This document shows positions 1 through 10,756 of a DNA stretch of 64,000 nucleotides, in pieces. The notes under the pieces are model-generated. The model saw only the letters and a program-made list of their open reading frames with translations. It had not been told where the DNA came from and did no database searches. This DNA comes from Mermis nigrescens (taxonomy: Eukaryota > Nematoda > Enoplea > Mermithida > Mermithidae). Position 1 is the stretch's first letter. Each line of letters starts with the position of its first letter. Where the stretch lies: NCBI GenBank assembly GCA_036768485.1, contig JAVLUZ010000056.1, forward strand, positions 5,814,902 through 5,878,901, given 5' to 3'. The translations under genes and the position numbers were made by a program.

Positions 1-49
1 CGCCGCGGACGACGCGGCGCCGAGCGATGTTGAAGTCCTGATGCTGAAG
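1..49 (+). CDS. BAP1: BAP1/Calypso homologue, internal exon (3' part of exon only)
   Basis: Partial exon cut by the left window edge. It reads in frame from base 8 as DDAAPSDVEVLMLK and ends with AAG followed by the donor gtatgt at 50. The phase (0) matches the next exon at 2068, giving ...LMLK|ELVQLLK. The stretch alone would not identify the gene; the call rests on the junction and the downstream exon. The intron 50-2067 holds only repeats. Confidence 0.6.
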
Positions 50-1103
50 GTATGTTATATACTACTCGTCATATATGTTCTGTTCTTGGGGGTAAGTCCC
101 CCGCAGAATTGCTGCGACCAACCTCCACAATTATCGATTTTTTGAAATAATTGTAAAAAGTATGCTTTGTTAGTATTTATAGCACATTTTTGGCTCAAAA
201 GTCAAATTTTCGGCGCCTCGCGCTATATACTTATTTTTTGACTGTACCTTGTTCAATTTTCTCGATTTTTTCAATTTTTTCTAAATTTTTTTCTTATATT
301 CTTATAATCTAGAAAGAACGAGCATTGTCCGAAACGTCTAAAAACGGTGATTTTCACGTGTGCCTACGTATTAGCCCAGAAAAGGCACTTTTTGGAAATT
401 TTTTGAGCGTGACCCCAGAACTCCCATGCTGCACATGTATGCTACTCGTTCGTTATAAAGAGAAACATAATTTACCTGCAGGACCGTATATAAGGGGGCG
501 GCCGCCCCTCTAGGCCATTACAAAAAAAATGTTTGACAGTCAAGGTAATGCATGGAAAGTTGGGAGAATTGCACCTGCTTGCCAAAAACTCATCAAATTT
601 TCTGCAGTTCGCGCCTCGCATCAAAAAATTTTCCGTACTTTCCTAAGGTTCATACATAGTTCAGAGGCGGAGGTAAAATCGCAAAATTCGAGACGAGTAT
701 ATTCAGGCTTTGTGCCTTTTTGTAAGTCAGATTTGAAAAATTTCGACTTTTTAGATCATTTTAATATCATTCTAGGCATTTTATGGGTGAGCAGAACAGA
801 AACGTACTATTCAGCGCAAAGCGCGGGAAAAATTTTAACGTCTTAAAATCATGCAGAAAATGTTTTACACTTCAAAATCGTCTTACGGTGACTCGAGTGT
901 TGGGCTTTGAGGTGGGGGTATTACCCCCTTCCCTTACCTCTATGGTAATGTATGGTATTTGCTATGATTTTGCTTCAAATGCGACCAAAAATGACGCTTT
1001 TCGCAAACTATTCAGAGAGTATAAAATTTTTCGAAAAGTTCGAATGTGTCATTAGCTATATGGTTAAGTATGTTAAAAATCGTCGGAAAATGCGGCTTTT
1101 TAG

Positions 1104-1277
1104 CGGGCACGTAGCTGGCCGTCCTATTTTGGGGAGGACCAACGCCAGTTTTGGGGGGACCAAGCCCAAAAAGGCTAAAAATAGCACAAAATAACGTTTA
1201 AAAAGTCCTGTTTTTCCGATTTTTCTGAATTTGGGGGGTCCGAACCCCCCGCCATTCCCCCCAGAGATACGTGCCTG
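1104..1277. mobile_element. short hAT-like MITE, CAGGCACGTAGCTG family
   Basis: The ends are CGGGCACGTAGCTGG and ATACGTGCCTG in inverted orientation, about 174 bp, no coding capacity. Flanks are ctttttag (1096-1103) and gtttttag (1278-1285), a 7/8 target duplication. A second copy with a perfect duplication is at 46699-46864. It lies in the BAP1 intron. Confidence 0.75.
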
Positions 1278-1631
1278 GTTTTTAGAGCTAACCCCACGAA
1301 CTTTCCGACAAAGTAACGAATTTGTTTTTACCGCATCCTCCCTTAAAATTTTTCAGTAGTCCATCCATTTGTTGTACGGTACAAAAATTATGAATCGATT
1401 ATGACTTATAACTTATTATTATAGCCTGCAACTCAAAAATTATGAGTTCGACTGTACGTACTTACTGTAGATCATGACGTAATAGTCGCTTAACACGGTC
1501 GAAATACACTCTGGTTGTATATAAGAAATGGCTGAGACAAAACGTATGGGGTGATCGTTGAGGGAAGAAACTTCGGTAAATTCGTCAGGACTTACATTTA
1601 TCTCCGATTCTGCTGCATTTGCCAACATACA

Positions 1632-1850
1632 TGTAACGGCTCAAAATTTCGGGTGGGGTCCCCCGCAATTTTTAGAAGGGGGGGGGGTAAATGACCTCTA
1701 ATTTTTGGCCAAAAACGGTCATAAAACTACTTAGAACGGCCAAGAAATCAAATTTTTACTAAAAGTCGGAGGGGCCAAAAATTTTCTGGCTTTGTGAGAA
1801 ATAAGGGGACGGCCGGCTTTTGGTGGGGGATCCCCTATCCTCCTGTTACA
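1632..1850. mobile_element. MITE family with TGTAACGG ends (copy 1)
   Basis: Starts TGTAACGGCTCAAAATTTCG and ends CCTGTTACA; the body has G-runs, the phrase 'aaatgacctc' and a GGCCGGCTTT block. Related copies are at 25475-25660 (-), 27653-27854 (-), 31050-31248 (+) and 34027-34232 (+). No ORF. Class unresolved because the target duplication is not clear. Confidence 0.6.
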
Positions 1851-2067
1851 ATCGAATAAATCTTTCGGGGAACTGGTTTGCATACAAATTTGAGATTAGG
1901 ATGAGGAATCCATCCAGATTTAGCCACTCTTCCTCATACAAATTCTGGGCGGAAATTTGCTTTTCCGATTTTGAATCGAAAATAAAATGTGTGCTATCTA
2001 AAAATGATCGACTAAGCCTGTTCCGAAAAAAATTTTTTCGGTCGCTCATGAGTTATAAAAGCTTTAG

Positions 2068-2244
2068 GAGCTCGTTCAACTCTTAAAATCGCTTGACGAC
2101 GAAATCGTAACGATCGACCAGCTTATTGAGGACCAGATTATAAAGCACAAGAATTATAAAGTTGACGACCAGAGACGCACGCATGATTACGATCAATTTA
2201 TAACTACCTTCTTCAGCATGCTTTACCAAAACGGTCATCTGCCA
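2068..2244 (+). CDS. BAP1: BAP1/Calypso homologue, penultimate exon (C-terminal ULD region)
   Basis: BAP1 (Calypso in flies) is the ubiquitin C-terminal hydrolase that, with an ASX/ASXL partner, removes ubiquitin from histone H2A in the nucleus. The 59 codons lie between a good acceptor (gctttag) and a good donor (gtaagt at 2245), phase 0 at both ends. They start ELVQLLKSLDDEIVTIDQLI and contain KVDDQRRTHDYDQFI. The DDQRRTHxYDxFI motif followed by a short hydrophobic run (FFSMLYQNG) is the signature of the BAP1 C-terminal UCH37-like domain, where the ASXL partner binds; human BAP1 has DDQRRTHNYDEFI at this place. The catalytic UCH domain would lie left of the window. UCHL5 has a related domain but lacks this exact motif, so BAP1 is preferred. 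Confidence 0.88.
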
Positions 2245-2617
2245 GTAAGTGATTTTGAATTTTGGTTTTTAACGATTAATTTTAATTTTTATATTCCAGT
2301 CGTACGAAGAACAATTACTGCTTTGTATTATTGCTTGTAAACGTACAATATTTCAATTTTTGTGTGAAAATTATATTATACCGTAATACATAGTCGTATA
2401 TGATGTAATACATAAGGACAAAGCGGTTGCTGTTGTAAACGTCTAACGCGAACTGCAATTTTTAAATAAGTACTACATACGTATTCAAGAGCGCTACATA
2501 TTCCTTTCTTTTAACGATCGAAGTAGCATACAGTTTCATGAATTCACTGGACCTATTATTGACTGTTTTCGGAAAAGTTGGTATATCTTCCCCTTAGGAA
2601 AATTCTACATACGCCAC

Positions 2618-3005
2618 CAGACATGCACAGTATGAGAATTCTGGGGGAGGCCTCTTTTGGGCCCAAAAATTGTGGGTACGCGTCAAAAACATCGCTTTTA
2701 GGCGTTTCTGACGATAAAGCATAAAAAAGATAAAAAAATCTAATAAGTCGAATAAATTGAACAAAAGATAATCAAAACTTGAAATATGGTATGAAGCGCC
2801 GAAAATTTGACGCACGTTTGAGCAAATAGATATTTTAAAGGGCTAAAAACCTATTCTACGAATTTCTTAGAAATGTGTGGGAAATTTCGAAAAATTGCGA
2901 ATTTTGGGGGTGATGAAAAAATTTCTAGCGGGAGGGGAAGCGGGTGGTTAAAAAATTTTTCTGTGGGGTTGAACCCCCGAACCCCCTCCCTCCAGATCAT
3001 ATATG
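2618..3005. mobile_element. hAT-like MITE, CATGCACAGCATGG family (copy 1)
   Basis: Begins CAGACATGCACAGTATGAG, ends CCAGATCATATATG. Flanks tacgccac and tccgccgc agree at 6 of 8 bases. A better preserved copy with a perfect 8-bp duplication is at 30643-31041. It lies in the last BAP1 intron. Confidence 0.6.
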
Positions 3006-3265
3006 TCCGCCGCTGGTTCGAAGTAGCAGTTCTAAAAAGGTTAATAATTTTTGTTTATCGGCTTTTTGCTTCTTTGGGGGGACAAGTAATATTCAAAATA
3101 GCTGTCATGCTTTCCTACACTTACCATTCTTAAAATGAAAACCATGACAGGAGGCTGATATTCCACAAATATTCCTTCTACTGGTCTATTTTTGCATCGG
3201 CTTAATCAAACTAGCTGATAAGTTTAGATTAGGTCACATCATATGATCATTTTAATTCGTTACAG

Positions 3266-3367
3266 ATGATCGATTCTTCGAAATCCTCGAAAAAGAAACC
3301 TAAGACGCCACCGACTCAACAACAGCCTATAAAGTCTACCAGGAGAAGTGCAAAAAGATCAAAATAG
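3266..3367 (+). CDS. BAP1: BAP1/Calypso homologue, last exon with basic C-terminal tail
   Basis: Acceptor ttacag at 3265, then 33 codons and TAG at 3365-3367. The peptide is strongly basic (KSSKKKPKTPP near its start, STRRSAKRSK at the end), as expected for the C-terminal nuclear-localisation and nucleosome-binding tail of BAP1/Calypso. Joining exon 2244 directly to 3266 keeps phase 0. An extra exon at about 2300-2337 (after the acceptor ttccag) was considered, but it shifts the frame and removes the basic tail. Confidence 0.8.
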   Translation: MIDSSKSSKKKPKTPPTQQQPIKSTRRSAKRSK

Positions 3368-3513
3368 TATTGATTCAATGCTTAAATCGATTTTATTGTA
3401 CTTTTATTTGATCATTTGTCTTACTTTTGCTTGGGAGACGTCAATATGTACGCACACTGTCAGTTTTTTCTGTTATACTATTTGTTTGACAAATATAAAT
3501 AGCTGAATTAAAA

Positions 3514-3519
3514 AATAAA
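3514..3519 (+). promoter_or_regulatory. possible polyadenylation signal of the BAP1 homologue
   Basis: AATAAA lies about 150 bases after the stop codon at 3367, in non-repeat sequence. This is a normal distance for an animal 3' UTR, but AT-rich DNA yields such hexamers by chance. Confidence 0.4.
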
Positions 3520-3984
3520 CATGGTATCCTTTGCCATCGTCTATTTTTTGTTAACTATCTCCAAATCTGAAATCAGTGCAAATAATTGCAGCAAATATTA
3601 CAAAGATTTGCAACAAATTCAAAAAAAAAACAAAAAACGTTCTTGTCGGTGTTCGGTCGAATAACCTCCAGCCTTAGTGCTTTCATTCTTCTATGCATGC
3701 TCTTGACTACTAGTTTTGGGTATCCAGTGGCGGATTCAGGATTTCCTGACAAAGGAACGATACCCAACTTTCTCAGTAACTACCAAAATAGGACCTACCT
3801 ATGTACCATAAATTTGTTCATTAGTTATTTCCAAAATTGCGTTTTATGAGAATTTTATCAATGACAGATCCATTTCTGGTACAAAAATCGCCGAATTTTT
3901 TAAGATTTTTAATTAAAAAGATTGCTTCTCACAAGTTTGTCAAAGAAGAAAACCTTGGTGCAATGCGTCCGATAATCTGAAAAT

Positions 3985-4275
3985 TGAAATTCATTTTAAG
4001 AATTTTATACATCTGTCAGTATAATTATGCTTGAACATATCAGAACCAGACATACACATGGAGTCTAGAAGACCCCAGATCGAAAAAATGGGAAAAAGTG
4101 GCAAAATAAAGACCGAAAATTGACGTGAATTGATAATTTTCTTTAAAATAGCTTTAACCTGACTAGAATCTGTGGAAAAATGTAGTTTTAACGCTATTTT
4201 AGCATTCATACCAATTTTTTAGATCATTTTGGCCAAAAAAGCTCAATTTTTGACCCCTTTAGATAGGTTATGCTG
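3985..4275 (-). repeat. diverged copy of the 'GCACAGCATGGCCGATC' repeat family
   Basis: Reverse-orientation copy of a family also seen at 11898, 17884, 20418 and 23607. It shares the phrases 'ttttgggccaaaatgg', 'ctggtatnagcgctaaaat' and 'ttggtcaatttgaagcactt'. No ORF of its own. Confidence 0.45.
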
Positions 4276-4484
4276 TACATCTATGTACGATCAGACAGAA
4301 CTCGTCGGAAGTATAGTACATTGTATGTCCAGAGCCTATTTCATTGCATCTCAAATAACAAATACATGGACTGATAGTAGGCAGAGGCATATGGATTTCA
4401 ACTTCTCCAAAATATGTCCAAAAAGTTGCCCCTCACGAGCAAAATAGCGTTTTTTCGGTATTACGTTGTGTACTTTCCCACATT

Positions 4485-5050
4485 ATGTGTGCTTGCAATG
4501 CTTACGAATAACGATCTGATAGAACAAGCTTGTTAGCGTTTTCTCTGCAAGTGCCTGTGCCTTTTGCTTGTCGTGGCTGCCTACTTTGCCAACTTACAGG
4601 AAAACGTAATTCTTACAAGCAAACTTTACAAGAAATTTTTGAATCTTATTGAAATGCTTATGAGACCTTGCTTATCCGAATCTTACAAGAATTTCTATCT
4701 TGCAAGCATACTTATAATTTTGCTTGCAAGTGCTTGCCCTACAAGCAGTTCTACAAGATCCCAGCTGACTGCTTATAAAAACGTGCAAGCATCTCACAAG
4801 CATATTCTGCACGTGCTTAGAAGCACATGCAATGCTGATCAAACAAGTTTTAGCAGCCGGTCTTAGTTACAGTGCACAGAGCACAACCACCAAATACACA
4901 TCATTATTGTGCAAGATGCTCCAAGTCAGGCATGAGTGCGCTGCTTGATAATCGTGATATTTTGAATTTACTTGATATGAACTTGAAACATAATCTTCAC
5001 GGGTTTAATAGCAAAGAGAAGTGCTTATAAGCAAGTATAAGATTTTTTTT
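4485..5050. repeat. block of CTTGCAAG/CTTACAAG/CTTATAAG words, left part
   Basis: Within about 560 bases the palindromic octamers CTTGCAAG, CTTACAAG and CTTATAAG and their half-words (TGCTTG, ACAAGC) occur dozens of times in both orientations. A matching block is at 6780-7160, with smaller traces at 6240-6390. This is typical of subterminal transposase-binding arrays. The two blocks may be the ends of one element of about 2.7 kb, now filled with other repeats. Confidence 0.55.
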
Positions 5051-5339
5051 AAAATTGCCCCAAATTTGACAACATCAACTTGGTTGTGCATAATTATAAG
5101 CGTCTAAAGTTTAAATCTTGTTTATATATGTAGGTATGTCCCTCACAGCTTCAAGATAAACATGGGCGGCAGCTATATACATAGGTGGACAAAAAACAAT
5201 TAGGGCTTATATGTCAAATTTTCTTTGAATTTCATTCTAATATACCTACAATATATCTCCATTTATATTTTGTTTTTTTGGAAATCAAAACCATAGGCTG
5301 AATTTCTCCATTTCAGACATATGACCAAAAGCAGCATCA

Positions 5340-6130
5340 GCACGACTGTAGGTAGGCGGCTTCAAAGTTCTGGGGGTGCAAAATTTTTTTAGGTCAAATA
5401 TTGGCTTTAAAAATGGTACTATGGCAAAGTAAACACCATTTTGAACATTCTCGTCAACCATTGGCATCAAAAATCATAAAAAAAGCAAAAAATTCAAAAA
5501 TTGAAATTTTGGCGGTATTGCTGGGTATTTTTATTTTCATGTTAGGCATTTTGCTTTCTGGGGGTGCATACCACATTTGGGCGGGGTGGGGGGGGGGTAA
5601 GTATCCCCAGATGACCAAATGCATAACAAGAAAATGAAAATAATCAACAACATAGGTAAGCGGCTCCAAAGGTCTGGGGTGCAAAATTTTTTAAAGTCAA
5701 ATATTGGCCTTAAAAATAGTGCTATGGCGAAAAAACACCATTTTTTGACCGGTTCTAGTCGAGCTCTATCGATTGGCATAAAAATACTCGAAAAAAGCAA
5801 CAACAAAAATTTCAAAAACTGAAATTCTTGGGGGATTTTGGGTATTTGCCATTTCTTGTTGGGTACTTGCCTTCTGGGGATGCATACCCCAAACCATCCG
5901 CGCCCAGGTAAGCCCAACAATACCCCACAGTTCATTTTTGAAATATTTTACGTTTTTTTTGGATTTTTTGATGCCTATCGTATAGCTCGACGAGAAACGT
6001 TCAAAAATGGTGTATTTCATCATAGCACCATTTTTAGGCCAATATTCGACTCAAAAAATTTTGAATTCCCAGAACTTTGGAGCTGCCCACTTATGGTGCA
6101 TGCCCCCAAACCCCCACGCCCAGGAATGAT
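5340..6130. repeat. three successive diverged copies of the CATAGGTGGGCG MITE family
   Basis: Units at about 5345-5600, 5650-5915 and 5890-6125 each run from 'taggtnggcgg..ccaaagttctggggtgcaaaattttt' to a pyrimidine-rich end with 'cgcccagg'. They carry the family's middle phrases 'atggcgaaaaaacaccattttt' and 'gatgccaatgg'. The ORFs across them are repeat-derived. Confidence 0.6.
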
Positions 6131-6779
6131 CACCACCACGATTATTGTGTGTATTCATAAAAAGCTATTTATGACGTGAAAATGCGAATTTCGGACCAAA
6201 AACGGCAGCAACCCAGCACATTTTATTTAGTCCTTATAAAGTTTTCAAAAATTTCCGATAGCTGAAGGTTGGCTAAGACTATCAACGTCTTACAAGATTT
6301 TGGATTGCTGAATAAAACTATAAGCGTTTAATTATTTTGTAAGAATTTTGGCCTGTTTTCATGACTTATAAGCACGATTGGCTCAGCGTTTTTATGTATA
6401 CAATTATAGCCTTCCTTGAAAAAAGCCGAGGAGGATGAATAATACACATTAAATAACCTTATGAGGAGACTGACAGGTGCACCACTTGCTTTAGCAATAT
6501 TTTCTGCATCACTGGAGTTGCTTAGCAGTAACTAGTACGCTTGTTAAAATTTCAATAGACTCATTTTATTTAATTGACTTAATTTTAATTCAATTTTATT
6601 ATATTTCCGTTTAACCATTTTTGTGGCCTTACGCATGCGGATTAATTGAATTCAAGAGAAAACCATAAAGTTAAAGTAATCAGACTCTGTACCTACAAGT
6701 ATTTGACTTCATTCCAAATCATTTCTGGTCAGTCTGATAAAACGTCATTGTAAATCCTTTAGATATATTTAAAACGTAT

Positions 6780-7160
6780 CTTGCTCTTCTGCTTGTCAGT
6801 GCTTGCAAGCAGAAACAAGCAAAAAGTTGTCTTGCGATAATGCATGCTATGACCTATAAGTTTGCTTATTCATGCTTGTAAGCAACAAGCAGCTAATTTT
6901 CTTACAAAATTGCTTTTTGCTTATCAAATCTTGCAAAGATACTAGTCATTTTGCTTGCCTTGCTTATGAATACGTATAAGCAAAAAGCTAGATGGGCAAA
7001 TATGCAAGATGGTACAGCTATCTTATAAGTATTCGATATCTTACAAGATTAGTTGTAAGCAGTATCATTTGCTTATGAAATCGTGCAATACCATTAGCAT
7101 CAACAAGAAAAGGATAAGATTATAAGAATCTTATAAGCATCCACCCGACGCTTGTCAAGA
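6780..7160. repeat. block of CTTGCAAG/CTTATAAG words, right part
   Basis: Same word usage as 4485-5050: GCTTGCAAGC, TGCTTGTAAGCA, TCTTATAAG. Possibly the opposite subterminal region of the same old transposon. No protein-coding remnant recognised. Confidence 0.5.
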
Positions 7161-7552
7161 TGCTATAGGTACGATAACGTGGGTTTATTTAAAATGCTTT
7201 GAATTTGAATTTTTCAGTGAATTTCTTTGACTTTAGCGAAATTCGGGCGTCCGGAAAATTTGTAAAATTTAGACGGAAGGACAATCAGAAAGCTTGATTT
7301 TCTGCTCGGTTTCCTGTATTTGTACCATTTGACGCGAAGCGTCGAAAATTTTTTAAAAGTCATCCTTGAAAATAAAAGAAATCTATTTGCTCAAAGAGCT
7401 CTTTCTGTTTTTGAAATGTTTTGAAACCTATTCCATAAGCAAAAAATACTCAATATTATTATGCAGGAAATTGATCATTCACATAAGCTATCTGCACAAC
7501 AGGATTCAATTCACGAGAAATTTCTACAGAGAAAGATTATACAGATAGTAAA

Positions 7553-8135
7553 TAATTCGGTGCGAAGCGCTGAAAAAATTGACATGTCCCGCAAGTCAAG
7601 CTCAAATTTGAGCGGTTTTGAGCGGGCTACATAGAAGACAAGAAACAAAGATGAACAATAAATCCGGCCATTTGACGTATTCTGCAAGTTAAGCTCAAAT
7701 TTTAGCGGTTTTGAGCGGGCTAGAAGACAAGAAACATAGATAAACAATAAATCCGGCGCGAAGCACCGGAAAAAAATCAAATGTTCTCTATGCCATAACT
7801 CAAATTTGAGCTGTTTTGAGTGGGCTAGAAGGCAAAAACTAGAGCTGAACAAAGAACCCGACGCACAGCGACGGAAAAAAATTGACATGCTCTCTATGCC
7901 GAACTCAGATTTGAGTGATTTTAGCGGTTTAGAGGACAAAACAATACATAAACAATAAATCCGGTGCGAAACACTGGAAAATTTTGAGTTTACATAAGTC
8001 AAAAACGCTAAAAACCTATTTTGACGGTGTTTTAGACGCGCTTCGTCAATTTCCCATTTTTCCCTTTGGGGGACTCTTGGGAGAAACAAAATTTCTTTTT
8101 CATTTCGGGGGATGGGGCGGTCCTGCCCAACGGGT
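7553..8135. repeat. tandem ~90-100 bp units with GCGAAGC hairpins (old CAGGCCCG-family element)
   Basis: About five imperfect units. Each carries 'ccggcgcgaagcgccgg'-like hairpins, 'aaaaattgacat', 'ctcaaatttgagcggtttt' and 'gggctagaagacaa'. The same unit is repeated inside the hAT-like element at 44108-44906. The 192-codon minus-strand ORF over it is a product of the tandem repeat, not a gene. Confidence 0.65.
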
Positions 8136-10400
8136 CAGGTCACACATTTACATTACCCGACTATGCCTTGGACACAAAAAATGCAAGAAACACCCTCGCT
8201 TTTATAGCTGAAGAATCTGGGGGACGCGTTCAAACGCCCCCAGCGGGACCCAAGGCGGAGTTTCGGAAAATTTTTTAAAATGAAATGTTGAAATGTAACG
8301 TTAAAACTTTCACAAAATCGGCCGGATTACGGTCAGTTAACCAGCCCCTTCATACTTACAAACCATTACATACTCTTGCTTTGAAATGCGTCCTGAACTG
8401 AAAATCGAAACTAAACGAAAAATTGCCGATAACCACCACGCACCTTTAACACGATGTCCAATAAGCGTTTAGAGTTTCAGCCACACGAGCCCACTCGGGA
8501 GGGGGTATCCCCTACCACAACTTTTGAACTTTTGAAAGGCATACCTCCCTCAGGCCATTTGCGGACCAAGACCTAATCTTGGAATTATAAAAGAGCGCCA
8601 AATGATGCCCAGCAGTATAATCTGAAGTATTTTCCAAGTAGTACTCTGTCCACTCATTCAATCAGACACTTTTGTCCATTATTTTGTGCATATTTGATAG
8701 TCCAATTCCATCATTCTTATTATCATTCGTTTTAATGCAAACTTAATCGCGAATATTCAAGAGGCTAAAATATGACGAATTAAAGCATTTTTACGGGTTT
8801 TGACGGGGTGAAGGGACGGAAAAAAATTTTGAAAAAATCAATGTAATTACATGATTTTAGCGCTATATATAGCTGTAAAAATTAATCTTTGACCCCCAAG
8901 AAAGAGGAAACTCGGTTTACCCCACTCTCAGAACTTTTGACCCTGTGCGTCTATGGTTTAAACCGATAAATAGTACATTAAATCACTACATAAATTGAAG
9001 TGAAGCACTTGAATGATTTGGCTGCTTTAAACACAATGCTGGAACACTAAAACAAAAAATAATGATGAATCGGCACGAAGCGCGTAAGTTTTTGACGTTT
9101 TGGCATTTTTGGCTCAATTTTAAGCACATTCCAACGTATATCTGCTGCTTAATAAATCTTCAAAAAGGGTTTTAAGGGGGCGGCCGCTCCCCCTGGATCC
9201 GCGCCTGTTAATGCGTATTATCCGGCCTGAAGCGCCGGAAAAATCGAGCAATTATGATCACTGATGGACAAAAATCAATGCTAATTTCATATCCTTTGTT
9301 TATCTCGCCAACTATTTTGATCTAATGGGTGGCCGCCGCCCCGCCCTAAAAACCGCCCCTGATAGTGAATACATATTTGTTCTGATGTCGTAAATGGGTA
9401 TCGCATAAGAAGTTAGAGCTTCATCATAAAAATGAAAAGCTTTTCATACGTTTATTGATTTTAAGCTCGCCTGTAAATACATACTAGATAGGATGAACTG
9501 ATCACAAAAACATGAATTCTTAGAAATCGTTTACCAAGTTTTTGCTACTCGGTAATACAATAGGATATGTAGGTACATTCATCGGTTTGCCTTTCACTGA
9601 CTTTTGGACTATAATGGCATGACATATGTACATATAGATAGTTGCACTTTATCAATTAAAAATTTATTTTTATTGTGATTTACTTTATTGGGAAAAACCT
9701 GATGTAATCAATTGTTTTTTGTGTTGTTTAGGACAAATCGAAATTTTTCATGTATCCTCTCCCTTCTCTAAAAAAGCCATCCGTGGAAATGACCTCTTAA
9801 CCTTTAGCATATTTTGGATTTTACTTAGAACGTAGATTGCCGTATTGAGTACACATAATTGCTGCCTATTGTGTAAAACACCCACATGAACTAGATCTTG
9901 AACAGAATTACAGCAGGTTTGTATTTTTTGCAATTAAAAAAATTCAAGCTAATGGTTTCACAAATATTCGCAGTTTGCATATTGCAGCTTCGTTCAGTTT
10001 TTAGCGAATGTAAGCTATGCAAATTGCGCCTTTATTTTCTATGGATTCTCTATGTAAATACTTGTACAATTTGTACGCGTTTCTAAATCAGTGATGCGTT
10101 TGCATAATAAGCCTGACATGAACGCTATGGTAACCCATAACAACGTATTCCTGTCAGCATCCGGAATTTATGCGCGTAATTGCGCATCGTGTGCAGAAAT
10201 TTATTTTGCAATTTTTTATCGGACCCTGCGGGCTTTTCTGATGCAAGGTGGCTGTAACAAAAGCAAAGCAGGGCCCCCTGCTTTAACAAGCAGCCTTATT
10301 CCAGTTTTCTGTAGAAAAATTTAAGGTGCTGTAGAAAAATATTTAAGAAACCCTAAAAGTAAAAGTCGCCTTTTTGCTTGCAGGAAAATGATGGTATACC
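8136..10400. other. intergenic stretch with degenerate repeats
   Basis: No exon with coherent coding and splice signals was found on either strand. 9061-9205 is the body and right end of a CAGTGGCGGATC-family element (hairpin word, then 'ctggatccgcgcctg'). The rest is unassigned AT-rich sequence. Confidence 0.4.
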
Positions 10401-10756
10401 CAGTGGCGGATTCAGGATTTTCTGACAGGGGGCGGAACCCAAAATTTTCCTAAAAGTGTCAAAAACTGTCAAAAAATTTGTGTATTATGCTCAAAGTACC
10501 AGTTTTCGCTGTCTTTTGATAGGCAGAATTATTTCTGATACAAAAAGTAAGGAATTTTCGAAATTTTCCAAGTTTTTACGAAAAACTCGCAAAATTAATG
10601 CAGAAATCGAAACAAGTCACGGAAAAAACACTGAAAAATAATGATAAAATAGCTAAAGTCACCAAAAAATACACATATATTCTTCGTTGCGCCTAGATAT
10701 TTTTTGACAACAGGGGGCGGCCACACCCTCCCCCGCCCCTCCTAAATCCGCCAGTG
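10401..10756. mobile_element. hAT-like MITE, CAGTGGCGGATC family (copy 1)
   Basis: Ends CAGTGGCGGATTCAGG and CCTAAATCCGCCAGTG are inverted, with the family's G-rich/C-rich subterminal tracts (gggggcgg near each end). The length is about 356 bp. I could not match an 8-bp duplication here; the family assignment rests on the copy at 31993-33046. Confidence 0.65.

Noticed and set aside
2299..2340. A possible extra BAP1 exon (SYEEQLLLCIIACK) after an acceptor at 2298.
   Set aside because: Including it shifts the frame of the last exon, loses the basic tail and has no counterpart in BAP1 proteins.
7511..8089. A 192-codon minus-strand ORF, the longest in the window.
   Set aside because: It spans tandem ~95-bp transposon units, so repeated peptide blocks follow from the DNA repeat; no domain or start context.
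7553..8135. Regularly spaced repeats suggestive of a CRISPR array.
   Set aside because: The units are imperfect tandem repeats without unique spacers, in a eukaryotic context with a related copy inside a transposon.
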